From assembly GCA_963277665.1 (NCBI GenBank), contig OY728119.1:316654206-316718205 (forward strand): a stretch of DNA of 64,000 bases. The letters run 5' to 3'. Below are positions 39,049 through 52,609 of this stretch, in pieces. A model generated the notes under the pieces. That model had not been told where the DNA came from and searched no databases. It saw only the letters and a program-made list of their open reading frames with translations. The position numbers and the translations under genes were made by a program. Position 1 is the stretch's first letter. Each line of letters opens with the position of its first letter. Origin of the DNA: Viscum album. Lineage: Eukaryota > Streptophyta > Magnoliopsida > Santalales > Viscaceae.

Positions 39049-41419
39049 CTACCACATATCTCCATATCAGAATATAACAATAAAATTCTAAAAAAACCCA
39101 TCAATTATAATATAATATTCATGTAGTACATGATATATATCTATATTGTATGATAAAATTATCATATGTAAGTAAGAAAAAATGAAGGGTCCAAACGACA
39201 CAAAATAATACATACCTAAAAACCTGATAGGGATGAATCCCCAAATAACCAAATCTAAATACTTACATCATCAGTAACTGCCACCAATAAATACCAATAA
39301 GCTCTGAATTCACTAGCTCTATGACTACAAAATTCACCTCTAAATTGTGTATCCTATATACAGACACAACATTTTTTGGAACAATCCCTAGCATGGATAT
39401 GTATAATCATATCCAATAAGAGACCCCAAAAACACAAAGGTAAAATAAACAACAAGTCATATCAAAAATGGAAAACCCCATATATTCATTAGGGATTAAG
39501 TCAATTATGTATAAAGGTGAATCCTAATATAGGATTTACAGATCCACTTCATAGAAATGCTATATCAAAGGGAACCTGGGATACCTAAAGCACTATCATA
39601 CATGAAGAACATGAAATATCATTAAAACCAAACTTCCATAACATTCATATCACCTATCTAGATCATAGTAGGGGACCCATGACTCACAGAGGAATCCTCT
39701 TTAATTTAGGGGCATGGACCCCTATAGAAGACATGGACCTTGTCATGTGTTATGTGCATTGGTAGAGGTGGATATCTACTCCATAATTGGATGAATCATT
39801 CCCCATCCTGAATGGGGTTTGCCTACTATACTAAGTGTATATATGACTCATTCCCTTGTGTAAATGTTTCTCGAGGCGGTTACCAAACCTAAGTATTCTC
39901 CAAACATATTTACCACACCTTTTAGTTATCTCCACGAAGCTAAGGAACACTAAATACCTGAAATGACTCACAATAATAACCCTATGTTAAATAGATATGG
40001 TTCATATTATGAGAAAACATTCATAATGGACTACTCAGATGTCTAATTCCAACACCCATGGAGAAGATGTGGAAAAATCCATAAGTTTCCAAGTACATGG
40101 CATATACTCCTTTATGAACAGTGTGTGAGCCTCGAGTGATAGCCAAGTGTTTAGCATCATCATTATCTCATGTGGGGTCAACCTACATGGCATTCCCTAT
40201 ATATGTACACAATTATTGGGACCTTCGTACTAGTCAATTGTATACCACAATAGGATCTTGAGTCATTTTTTCAAGATAAACAATGTGACCACTAGTACAC
40301 ATGACATGTGGAGTCGGGGTTATTTGATAATGTACTTATGTACACTCTGATTCTTGTGTTCTTATATACATGATGTGTGACCCATGGTCAAACCCCATGT
40401 GATATTTAGAAATATGTGTAAACTTTATCCACCAAGGATGATCATGTGTGGCATGTACCTCAGAGTTACATGTTGTGTCATATTTATCTTTCAAAGAATT
40501 AGTGGTACCATATAAAAAATTACATGGTGTGTTCCTAAATAGAGACATGTTGAATTTGGGTATTTTTCCTTAGGAATCCTTTGAACAAATTTTAATATTC
40601 CACTAAAACTGTCTCAATTTCCACTACCACCGACCGTGGTTCTTCCATTGACTTATCCCAATGCCTTTGGGGGTTTTCACCATGAATTTTCAAAACACTG
40701 TTACCTCTGTCTTCCATTTACTTTACTCTTGAAATAATCACCCTTCCCAATTCATTAATTCTCTCCATTGAGGTATTTTTTAATCCTAAATGGACCCAAG
40801 TCGCACCGCCACTATAGAGTGAAAACCCACTCCATCGGTCACCACTAACTATTTTTCCACTTAGAACCTCAGTCACCTTTATCATCGATTTCCCCCATTA
40901 CCTGACATTAAATAATTCCATGGTTTAATTTTCTTCCATTGTGAAGGATGGAAACAATCATGAATCACGAGAAGCGATAAATTATAGGTAATTGAATAAG
41001 GGTTTTATTAAAAAAAATTATTCCACAGCCACCAAATTCTTCAATCACAAAAGTAATCATTAATGAAAGATATATATAAAAATGAATTAAAGAAACAATA
41101 ATAATATAATATAATAATATCCAAGAGAATCAAATATTCAGATTAAAAAAATCAACCTTTTGTGAGTTAAAATCCATTTTAACAATTATTTCATCAACTC
41201 CTTAAGAATAGGATAAATCAAATCATGAAAATGATGAACAATATTAGAGGAATCATTAAAAAATTCTTAACTTGTTAGTGAATCGTCGACACTCAATATT
41301 TGATCATGAATTTACCTTCACCTTATAGTGTTGATATTTTCTTCACCAAGATACTACAACCCTAATCAACTAAGGTTACATGGAAATGACATAAAATATC
41401 CCCATTAAAGAGATTAGTA

Positions 41420-41433
41420 ATATATTTAAATAG
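41420..41433 (-). promoter_or_regulatory. E2 LTR TATA box candidate
   Basis: Minus-strand CCTATTTAAATATA about 95 bases inside the proposed LTR start, running toward the primer site at 26481. Confidence 0.4.
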
Positions 41434-43394
41434 GACAGGGGGTTTCGTTTTCACCTCCAGGGTGTAAAAATTAACAAAGTACTGAAATGATCCAAGTTAG
41501 GATCAAAACACCAACAAATATTACACTTCCTCTAAGTGAATCCATTTATCCTTTACATAATTGCATGTTATAATTTCCATATGACGATACATTTAATAAA
41601 AATTAGTTGTTTAAATGAATGTGGTATACTAATATATATATATATATTAATTATGTTATAATATTACATGAAAAAAAACCTATCTAACTATCTAACAATT
41701 TAATATAATATTATTAAAAAATATGATGGTTTAAACTAAAAAACCATGTCGATGTAGTGGATATCAAAAACACTAAATCGATAATTAATATATTGAATTT
41801 ATAACCATATTTTAAAGGAGTTATCTATAAATACTACATATATTTCTAGAAGGATATAACGGTTATATAAAGTACTAGGAATGCAAGTATTACCATAAAA
41901 TGATTACATAATTAATAGTTATGCATATTATAAAAATAAATAAGATAATCTCAATACGGTGAAAATTTGTTATGCCACTCCTATGGATCAAACCACATGT
42001 GTATTTGAAGAAAAATAAATAAATATACTATATAAAAAATATGTCTTACTTTGTGATTATTTAACTCATATTTAAGTTGGATTATATAATATTTTAGGTT
42101 TTTATATTTTAATGCAAATGGGTTGATAAAAGGAGTGGCCTAAAAATAGTAAATTTGGATTTGTCCAAGTGAATTTTAGTAAAGATTGACATAAAGATAA
42201 TACCTTTATTGTGGAATCACAATCACTTAAAATATTTTATATAATATATTTTTATAATATAAGGTAGACCATTTTAATTTTATAAACTAAAATAATAGAA
42301 CAACCAAGTGATTATTCCCTTTAAGATGATCCTTTCATTGGGACCTCGCATTCATTTTATGGTTCCCCCATACAGATAGAATCTTATATGTAATATTTGG
42401 TCATAGAGAGGAGATTTATATCATTAATAACATTGTAAAGTATTAAACTGTTAAAGAAAATAAATGTTTTAAAATAATTAGGTTTGAATTTTTATGTATG
42501 TTTATTACTATATTTTTTCATCATTATAATAATTTGATGTTAGTTTTTTACTAATGTATTTTTTGGTGCTTATATTCAATTTTACCAATTAATAAGATAA
42601 ATATGAGAGTCTGTTTTAGATAGAGGACATAAATCATAAATGTATTGGTAAAATCAATTTATCCATAATATAAAACAAAAAAACAAATAGAAAGGCATGA
42701 CTCTTATTTTTTATGTATTATTTTTTAATGAACATTTCTTTTGTAATAATCATTTAATATTATTTTTTATCATACTTGTGTATGTTATCATTTAAATAGT
42801 GAATTATACTTTATAAATCTTGAGTGAGAGATGAATATATATTTTTGGTTTATATCTTAAAAATAATGGAAAATGATTTCATTTTATATAGATAATGAGA
42901 ATATTATAATAAAAATGTTTTTAAATTTTTTTATGTATTTCAAATTAATGTATTTTATCAATTAATTATAATCTAGGGTTATTTTTTAATTAATTTTTAT
43001 AACTTGTAATAAAAATAAATGATTTTCACCTATTGATGCTACCCATCTTGAGAATAATTGAAATAGTGGTCTTTAAGGTGACTAGTATGATATATATTAT
43101 CATATCGAAGAAAATAATGTATTTTTTCCTAAGAGTGTTGTCTAAATTCACTGTCTAAATAGGTATAGGGAAAATATTGAAGTTTGGATTTAATAAATGT
43201 GGAAAACTAATTCATCAAATCTATTCAATATCCTTTAGTTTTATTGGTATGGTTACTCAAATGAATATCCATATTGGCATTGAAAGTTGACACAATATTG
43301 AGCACGTATGAAGAGAGTCATTTGTGATCCCATTATTATAAAGTATTTATTATATGTTTATTTATCGATTAATTTAAGGAATAATGTGTTTTGT

Positions 43395-43447
43395 AGTGTG
43401 TTTGTGTGTGTGTTTGTTTGTGTTTGTTTGTGTTTGTTTGTGTTTGT
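43395..43447 (+). repeat. GTTT/TGTTTGTT microsatellite
   Basis: Tandem TGTTTGTT units, preceded by a short GT run. Confidence 0.9.
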
Positions 43448-44586
43448 ATTTATAGAATGATTTCATCTTTGAAGACTATATTATACAATTTTTATTAAAT
43501 ATATTTAAAAGTCATAAAATATTCTAAATAACCCTTTCTATGAAAAATCCTAGAGATTTTGACCGGAATATCAATCCCCTCCCACCTATTATATATGTAA
43601 GATTCATCTATTAAGAAACATATTATGTTTCAATTATAAAACATGAGGGGGGTTTAAGGTAAATTCAAAATAATTTTAATTTAGTTATCCATATATTCTT
43701 AAATAATTCAATTGTACAAATGTTTCTTTTTAAAATTGAAAAACTGTATTAAGAATTAATGATGCGTATCAAATATATTATAATTATAATCAAGCATGGA
43801 TGTGTACTAATTGAGAAAATATTTTTATGTTCATTATGTTTATAAAAAAAATTAATTAATATAAAAAAATAGTTGATATTTTTTATTGGTATATAGATTG
43901 AATAATCTGAGTCTAAAATTTCTTATATTTCATGTCACATGTTGTGGAATAATTCTCTTAGATACTAGAAAATAAAATTGGAAAATGAATTCTCATAAAT
44001 AATATGGTATGCATGTGTATGTATGAAATATTTGAAATGTAAATTAACTTTATGTTTGGTTGGATAGTTTAATTAGATATAATAAAAAAATCCTCTTCTC
44101 TTTTTTTTGTAGTTTTGTAACTAAATGAATTGATTGTTAAAAGTGAGGAGAATATACTAACATTTTATATGAAATATCCTAAAAAATAATTTTATGTTAT
44201 AAGTGCATGATTTTTCATCTCACTAAAAGACTACTTTAGAAAAACATTAGTGAGGACATAAAAAAAGAATAAATTATAATACATGAAAGTTAAGATACAC
44301 AACCTAGAAAAAAATGTGAATGATAAATCCAAATTTATAAGACAAGAATGGGAATAAGAAAAATGCCTCCTTCAAAGTAAACTAAAATAACATATTATAG
44401 ATAGAAATCCCCCCAATATTCCATGTATTTTTTCCCTTAACATTCATAACTAACCTAAGTAAATCATAGTTGTTTTTTACTTTTTATATTAATATTAAAT
44501 CAAACACATATAGGTTATTTTCACATTTTTAAATAATTTAAGGTGAAATAGATTATGATTTATATGAATCAATCCTTACACATAAA

Positions 44587-44784
44587 ATGGTCTATAGAGG
44601 TGTGTTGTATAACACTAAATTTTACACCATTGAAAATAAACAAATACCCTCTAGTCATGGGAGCATTTGGATTCAGTCAACTCACAAGCCAAGTGTTTAT
44701 ATACTTATTCCCATTGATGATATTCAAATTCACATTATGGAATATTTCATTGGAACTTTTTATCATGGAAATTCAATATTATAA
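44587..44784 (+). pseudogene. unassigned coding-like block
   Basis: Open frame starting MVYRGVLYNTKF, including SHGSIWIQSTHKPSVYILIP and ending G-N-S-I-L. Its residue mix is less skewed than expected from random AT-rich DNA. A second block (45156-45359) includes IIWEKMDGSFEFYNPYITYT. AT-rich stretches between them would fit introns of a decayed gene. No family is recognised and chance frames remain possible. Confidence 0.25.
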
Positions 44785-46876
44785 TATTACATGATAATAA
44801 ATGGATATATCAATTTAAAATTTAATTTATTGATTATATTTTTTGATAAAAAAATTATAATTAGATTATATTATTTTTATTATAAATCGAGAAACAATTA
44901 ATTTTTTCATGGTAGTATAAGTAATTAGTTATTTCTCAAAACAATTTTAATAATATACCTAGTTTTACTTCAACAAAAAATCTTTCATGCTACCTAAAAT
45001 TAGAATTTATTACAAGGTTCTACAATATGGTAAAACACATGCCATTACATTTGATGAAAATATTTATATTTAGAATCTTATTGATATTTTTTCTTTTTTA
45101 AAATTTTATGAAATAATTAATCATGTATTATTATCATATGTATGAATAATTCTGGTTGTACTTATTTTTTCTAGAATTTAGCTATATTGATTTTTTTTCA
45201 GACCATTTATACACAAACATTATTATTTGGGAAAAAATGGATGGTAGTTTTGAATTTTACAATCCCTATATTACATATACTCATGTTTTAAAAATTTCTA
45301 AGGATGAAATTACCATAACACCATATCAATTGTTTTTACTATTTAATGAAAGGTTTTGAGAAAATAGATTGATTTTATAACATTACATGAAACAATAAAA
45401 TTATTTACTATGATAATTCTTAGTATAATTTTAATTGTGAGAATAATAGATTATTTATTATTAAATAATTATCTAGGGTATATTGGATATTTATTATTAT
45501 CAATATTTTAAATCTAATTATATGTATTTTGGATCATATTTATAGAGATCTAAAAAATCAACCACACACAATGGATTTTTTAATTAGTAAGACATTATGT
45601 TTAAAATTTTATTTACAATTTATTTATCACATTTTTTATAATATGTTTTAAATTTTTTTTCTTTTATTTGGTAGTGAAATGATACTTTATTAGACATCAT
45701 GGGGAATATCACGGTGAATGAAAATATAAACCATTGGTTGATTGATAAAAAAATGGATACATAAAAAGGTATATATAATCAAATTTTAATATTGGAGAAT
45801 ATATTTTATAAAAATTTTATAAAATTTTCAATGCTTTCATAATGTCCAAGATAAAAATAATAATATCAGTTATAGATACTATGTATTGAAATCTATGAAA
45901 TATATCACGATTCATAGACTTCTCTAAATCCCCAAAAGAATATTTGTATTATTTATATGTTTTTTATTATTTAAATTTTAGTTAAATTGTTTTATAATTA
46001 TTCTTATAATGATATATTTTCAATACTTTGTGGATAATTCTTTTAAATATTATTCAAAATAATTATATATATATATTGAAGGAAAATTGTTCACACTACA
46101 TGATCAATAAATTTTTTTATAATGACTTGAAACTAATGTATAAAACATATTAAATTTCTTTTAATTTAAAGGGAATGATATGTTTGTTATTTAGTACACC
46201 TTGTATAATTCCTTGAACATTATTTTCTTTTTAAAATGTAAATTACTTTAGTGATATTATTTGTTTTTTCAATGAATATTTACATCGAGGCCTTATATCA
46301 AGAAGAAAAAATGATATAAGAAGAACCATTCATTTTGGTAAGCCTTTTACCCATGGAAAATTTCATTATGCTATACATCATAAATGGTAGTTGTTTTTTT
46401 AATTTATTATATTTTTTAATGAGTTTCCACGAAATTACCCATTTTAATTGTCCTAAATTTTTTTTAATGATTTGTATAGATACATACTCAGTTTTTAAAG
46501 GGTTATATTACGTTGGGAAAAACATTTTTCCCCAATGGAAGAAATAAAATAAACTAAATTTATTAAATCACTAGATGGAAAATAATGATTTTATAGTTGT
46601 TTCATTTGATAATATTTAGAGGTTTAACTATGTATTTCTCTATATAGTGAATTTTCATGAAATTTTTTCCTAGATATATTTGTATAAAAAATATTTTTAC
46701 TAATGATATGTGATTATTCATTGGATTAGATATAAGATAAATTATCATAAAGGAATGTGTTGAAAAATATTTGTACCTCTTTTTAGCGATTTTAGATAGG
46801 GAAAATATCCAGAAAAAATCTCATTGTATTTAATGATAGGTAAGTACATCATCTAATTAGTTTCACACCCTAGTAG

Positions 46877-49800
46877 TGTAAAACCCAAATACTTTACAAT
46901 ATTTTCTTTTTATAATAAATTTAATTTTGTTTTCATCTTACTTTATTTGTAACAGTAAGTTAAATTTACACTAGACGCAACATTGAGAATAACATGTTTT
47001 ACATGAATCACCTAATGTAGAAAAGAATATAACATAATAAGACTTTTAAATATATTTAATAATTTAAATAAATATATTCTTGTAATTCATTAGACACTAA
47101 GTTATCTTGTGTTAGATGCAAGAACTACGTTGTTTGGTAGTTTTCATTACAACCATGACCAAATTTTACCAAACAAAAATAATTTTTTTAGATATTGTTA
47201 TTTAATATAATAGGATAAAACCTAGATGTTAAATTGATGATTATAAATGGGAATTACTAATTTATAAAAATATTGTGGAATTCATTGGTTAACAAGTAAA
47301 TATAAATGAATATCCAAACCAATTGAATATATAGCACAGAGTAGAGGGAGACCCATTACATTTTCCAAAGGCCCATTGGGCATGTATCCCATTACATAGC
47401 TAGTAGGCCCAAATTTTTGTCCCAAGGCCCATTTTAGGAAATGTTTTTATAAAGAACTATATTTATGCTTCCAAAGGCATTTTATCATAATAAATTAATT
47501 TAATTACTATTAGTGAATGATATTAATACAAATGTATATATTATATATTCATTAAAATACTTTTGATATTCATCTAATATATTTTTTCGACATGACATAA
47601 GAATAAACCCAAAAATTACATATAAAACCAATATTTATAAAAAAACTAATTTTACTAACTTTTAATAGAATGCCTACATTAAATATGAATTTTGGAAATT
47701 TTTTAAGTTTAATATTAAAAAATAAACTTCATTTTTGATAGTGAAATATCAAAATTATATTAGGGTTAATATTTTGTATTTTTCTGTGAAGTTTCATTTT
47801 TTGCTGAATGGGGAAAAATACTGAATTTTATTTCAATACAGTTTCTTTAACTAATTTCTTTTTATGGTTAAATTATATTTTTTTATTGGTATTAAAACAT
47901 AATAAGATAAATTTTATATAAATTATTATAATTTACGTCATTGAAACAAATTTCACTTTTAAATTGGATATAAAAAAATTTCAAACTTTTGAACATTTTT
48001 ACATTAAAACTCACTTTGTCGTCCTGTCTGCATGATTAAATTTAAATTAATCACTAACAATTATATGATTATAATTTGGAAACATAGATTCCATATTTTG
48101 AATTAGAATAATTTATAATTTATAATAATGTCAATTTAGTTTTTGACAAAAAATATTAGTGAAGTTAAATAAAATTATTTATAGCAATGAAGAGAAAAAT
48201 TAGCTTAACAAATAACTAATCCTTAAACATAAGGCTCAAAATGACATTTAAACTTGTTGAAAAGAAATTTTGTAGACATATTTAAACCATATACTCCGTT
48301 TTATAGAATATTTATCATTATTGTAGGCACATAATTTAAGGGAGACATTTCAATAGTGTTTACCATCTTAAATTTACGAGAATATCACTCCACCTCTGTG
48401 ATAAAAAGACACAAACCCCTCCCACTTCCTCACACCTATAAATATCTTTAGATTACCCAAAATATGCTCAAATAATCTTCAGAAATATATCAAAACAACA
48501 TAGAATCCTCACTTTGTGTATACATCCATCCAAGGAATCCCATTGGTGCAAACCAAAAGGAGTTACCCAAAGAAGAGTTAACATCTTTTCTCTAGATATT
48601 TTGTTTTATTTTCATTCTACACCACCCTAAATTAATATTATTACATTATTAAATAATAAAATAAATATAATAAATATACTACTATGTTTTTATATTAATG
48701 GTTAGTCCTATATTTATACACACATCCATCTAATGGATAATGAACTTACATTTCATGTGTACGGCGGACTACTGGCTCACGAAACGATGATTGTCTGTTC
48801 TTCCTTTACCACATATTATGGTGGGAATTATGATGGAAAATATGTTTATATATGATATATATTATACATATAATTTCATTATGCTTCTATAATTTTTATA
48901 AAAAAACATACCCTTATGGTTTCCATATTGTGTAAATATGATAACATCGTTTGTGGATGTGTGGACTACTGCCTCCTCAATGCGATGTGATTTGTTCACA
49001 CTATACATGGAACATAAAAAGGTTGGTTTTAATAAACATATGTGAAATACATGAAATATATTTTATACTTTAATTATAATATACATATTTATCATTTACT
49101 TTCCATTCTTTTAATGTGGAAAATAAATGAAAGTAGTGTTCATGTGTCCTTACGGCGTACCGTCTCCATGAACGGTGCATTTCATTTCATATCTCCAAAT
49201 ATTATGGATAATTATAAATACATAAATAATGGATATATATGATATTTAAATCATGGTTTAAATTATTTATATGATGAAATAATTATCTAATTAATAGGAA
49301 CAACAAATAACAAGTCAAAACATACTCGAGAAACTAGGCAATTAACACCTGAAATATTGAAAATAATGAAAGATTGCTAAGAAAATGGTAATAAGATATT
49401 ATAATAATATAATATATGATATAATAAATAATTTTATGGTTATATTATAAGTTATTAACATGATTTAAACCACTATAATTGAGGATAAATACAACACAAC
49501 AAAAAGGAAGGATAAGGTAAAGGATTTTCATCTCACTTTTTACATATGTGAGATAAATGTCATATTCACCACTTACATCTTTTGTGTGGTTTTTATACTG
49601 ATTGTTTTGATATATTATATCATTAATAATTTAATATTAATGGTTTTTAATGTTTTACTTTAAATTATATCATCCAAGTGGTTTTGACATGAAAATTACC
49701 TAGTGGTAAAAGTTATCGTTACAGTGTCACTTTCTTCTATGATTGTTAACTTTATCTTGAAATAATGACTTAATTATGATCATTTTATCTTAAATGTTAG

Positions 49801-50662
49801 TATTATAATTCAATTTATATTATTAATTCCTAAAACATATACCATTTTTACATATTTTGTTCACTTTGAAAATTATTTAATTAACTGGGGAATTATTGAT
49901 AAATCTGTATCTTTTATTCAATACAGATATTTGATAAGGTGAATTGTTCATGAATTAAATAAATTATTATATATATGAGGAATTAATTGTAAATATATGA
50001 CATGGTTAGGTCTCATATATAGATATTCCCTCAATTTATTGGTTGTCTCGCGATATGAATTAGTTGAAAAAATTAGATGGGTTTTTACCCGATATGTTAA
50101 ACCATCTTATGAATGGTCTTAACGGTAAATATATCATTACCTATATAATATGGAATCCAATAATTAATAATTTACCTCATTTAGATTTAGATATCATTTA
50201 TCAATGATATTATTTATTTAACATTTTCAATGTATGTAGTTCATTGTTAGTTTATTGTTAAAATGGAATACGATTCAGTTATCAACCATGTCATTTTGAT
50301 TATGCCTTATCAAGATATTTACATGGAATGTTCACTCAATTATTTACCTTTCCATATTTACTGTTCTCATATATTCATTATTTCATCTAATTTAATTACC
50401 CTTACTAAGCATTTGAGCTCACCCTTAATTTTTTCCCTTTCTCTAGGATATGAAGAGGAATCTTGTAAATGGGTTTCAATGATGCAGTTTATTACTATTT
50501 GTTATGTATTATATTTTATTCTCTATTTACCAATTTAATATGGATATCATATATATAATATGGTTTTCTAAAACAGATAAATTTTTCATCCCCTTGTGAT
50601 TTTAACCTTATATCTATGACAATAATGCACCGTCTTTGAGTTTCTAGGGACGGGGACTTACA
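46877..50662 (+). repeat. E4 LTR1 (3786 bp)
   Basis: Starts TGTAAAACCC, ends GGGGACTTACA, followed by a primer-site remnant. Relative to LTR2 it has an extra ~103 bases (about 47335-47437). The TATA box region at 48399-48407 (TGATAAAAAG) is altered. The three motifs are at about 48755, 48955 and 49135. Confidence 0.85.
47335..47437 (+). other. 103-bp segment present only in LTR1
   Basis: LTR2 reads straight across from ATATAG to GAAATG, while LTR1 carries this GC-richer segment with GGCCCA three times and CCCATTACA twice. It may be an insertion here or a deletion in LTR2. Confidence 0.6.
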
Positions 50663-50664
50663 AT

Positions 50665-50674
50665 TGGTATTATA
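50665..50674 (+). other. E4 primer site remnant
   Basis: TGGTATTATA, two bases after LTR1; decayed from TGGTATCAGA. Confidence 0.65.
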
Positions 50675-51170
50675 GTAGGTTTAGCAGCAAACTTGGAAAC
50701 TAGATTTATAAAACACAGATTAGGGAACATAACCCTAATATGGAATTTAATGATAAGTATATAATTACATTCTAGAATTTTGGTAAGGTGAAGATTGTGT
50801 GGTTATTACAAAAAATTCATCCCTTTCTAGATACTATAAGTACATATGTATCTAGAATAGATATACATAGGGGTAACAAATATGATAAGGTATGTCAGGC
50901 CAAACTCAAGTGTAACCTCATACATGACAATGGGCCTTACTGTGTACCTAGTTTGATACTCCTAGGGGATATTGTTAGAATCATTCATATATTCATTACA
51001 AACTATTAGGAAGGATTTAAATGTAAAAATTTCCCCAAATAAACCATGTTTGTGATTATTATATTTTCTATGAATAACATTTTAAATCTTTGTTAATTAT
51101 TACTAGTTTTGGTATTATAAATAATTTTATATAATGATATGAACTAATTTAGTTTTTTTGTCATTTATAA
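50675..51170 (+). other. E4 leader
   Basis: About 500 bases before the gag start. The part around 50865-51010 is conserved with the E5 leader (56480-56625) and with the E1 leader (5640-5830, minus strand). Confidence 0.55.
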
Positions 51171-51681
51171 ATAGAACCTATCATAAGGAACATGAACCTC
51201 GCCAATGTACATGATCCCAAGTGTAAGAAGGATCATATATTTTATGGCATTATGACAATATTTCAAAGGGAAATAATCTCCCAAGAATCCTAATCATTCG
51301 AGGATATAGTATCATGTGATAACAAGATTGGTAAATAATTCTCCAAGTCCTATCACTTCGATGGAAAGAAAGAAAATAATAGTATGGAATGTTAAAAGAT
51401 GCATAAAGAGAATAAGGGAAATAAGTATCTTCCCACATGTGATAATTATATAAATATATACCCTATTTCTTTCTTGAAGTGAAAGGGAGTTTTTTATAAG
51501 TGTGGAGAAAATTTCCTTCAGGTTCATGATTATAAGGGAAAAAAATTGCAAAGTGTGATGCTTCCACTACAAAGAGATGGGATACTACAACAATCAATGT
51601 CTCATGCATCAAAGTAATATAACCCAAAAGAGGCTAATAGATCATGGTAAAGATTACACTACTACCATAGACAAAGAGTAA
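51171..51681 (+). pseudogene. gag: E4 gag remnant, internally deleted
   Basis: The expected start codon reads ATA at 51171-51173 where E5 has ATG. The N-terminal stretch is followed directly by the capsid C-terminal part (counterpart of the E5 frame), so the capsid middle seen in E1 is missing. A zinc-knuckle remnant FHYKEMGYYNNQC follows, with knuckle Cys and His positions replaced by Tyr. The tail reads QKRLIDHGKDYTTTIDKE and ends with TAA at 51679, matching the E1 gag ending QKRPRDQGQSYAITTVEVE. Several frameshifts. A separate gag stop shared with E1 supports a gag-only lineage. Confidence 0.7.
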
Positions 51682-52609
51682 TGATTAATGTGCTTATGTT
51701 TTGATTCAAGAATTATTTTATTTGAGTATTTTATCCATGATATACTGGTTATAAGAATTATATAGTATATGAGGATTGTATTGTAGCACTTTTAATTAAG
51801 GATTTGAGATCATATACAGAATTGTACTAAGAAAAGTGATTCAGTATCAAGTTAAAATTTTTGGAAAACACATGGTTGTGGGAAACATAACCCTTAATAC
51901 TTTTTTAATGTTGAGATAATAATGTTCAGATAAAGATATTATTGATATGGATAAAGTAAATCAAATACTACTAACTACCATGGAAATGATTGTAAAGTTT
52001 TCGATCATAATATTTTGGAGAGGTTAACCATTTATGAAGTGGTTTATGTTAAATTTTGGATGATGTTTTAGAGAATATTTTATTACATCAATACATGTTG
52101 TATCATGTGCTAATAGATGAAGTAGAAATAGTTCAAGGAACAATCGAAGGAAAAGATTGTGTTTGAAAAAATGTATATCTACATATATTCTTAGGAGTGA
52201 AATAATTTCACACCTTTAGGGAAAAGGGTCTTGAAATATAAAAAATCATATTATCATCATATATGATGATATCGAAGATTGTTTTTTTTCACTTTTGTGT
52301 TTTATGGACTTGTGGTGGTTAACCATCTCTGGATCACCCACTTTCTTGTGATCAATTTTCTCTATCACTCTCCATCAGAACGAGATTGTTTTTTTTATTC
52401 CATATATATGTTTTTTCTAATGTTATCCTATTTGAAAGTTTAGTTTTTTGGAAACATTATCATTTTCTTTTCCCTCTTATTAATAATATGTGTTATTAAC
52501 CTTGTTTAAAATGTGGGTTTTTCAACAATAGTATTTTCAATTATGAATCCCTCAATTACCAAGATCAAGTTTGAATTCCAAATATGGAATTTATTTAAAG
52601 TGGAGATAA
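51682..52609 (+). other. E4 internal 3' part, no pol recognised
   Basis: About 930 AT-rich bases after gag with no readable protease, RT or integrase motif. The last bases (AAAGTGGAGATAAT, about 52598-52609) are the polypurine tract before LTR2. Confidence 0.5.

Larger units (their letters stand above)
26495..41525 (-). mobile_element. E2 5' LTR (older element), split by E3
   Basis: The LTR is in two pieces, 26495-26650 and 39049-41525 (about 2.6 kb in total), separated by the E3 insertion. Its minus-strand start is TGTAATATTTG at 41525. A TATA-like CCTATTTAAATATA lies at 41420-41433, and its inner end is next to the primer site at 26481-26491. No second copy of this LTR is in the window, so the ends rest on the primer site and the TGTAA start only. 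Confidence 0.6.
41526..46876. other. AT-rich interval, mostly unassigned
   Basis: Over 5 kb between the E2 LTR and LTR1 of the E4 array. Very AT-rich, with a TATATA run near 41630 and a GTTT microsatellite (43395-43447). A few protein-like short frames occur at 44587-44784, 45156-45359 and about 46270-46550. No LTR pair, terminal repeat or known domain was seen. Confidence 0.5.

Noticed and set aside
43395..43447. Tandem array as a possible CRISPR or satellite
   Set aside because: A simple GTTT-type microsatellite without spacers.
41526..46876. Hidden LTR pair in the AT-rich interval
   Set aside because: No long direct repeat, primer site or polypurine tract could be recognised by eye.
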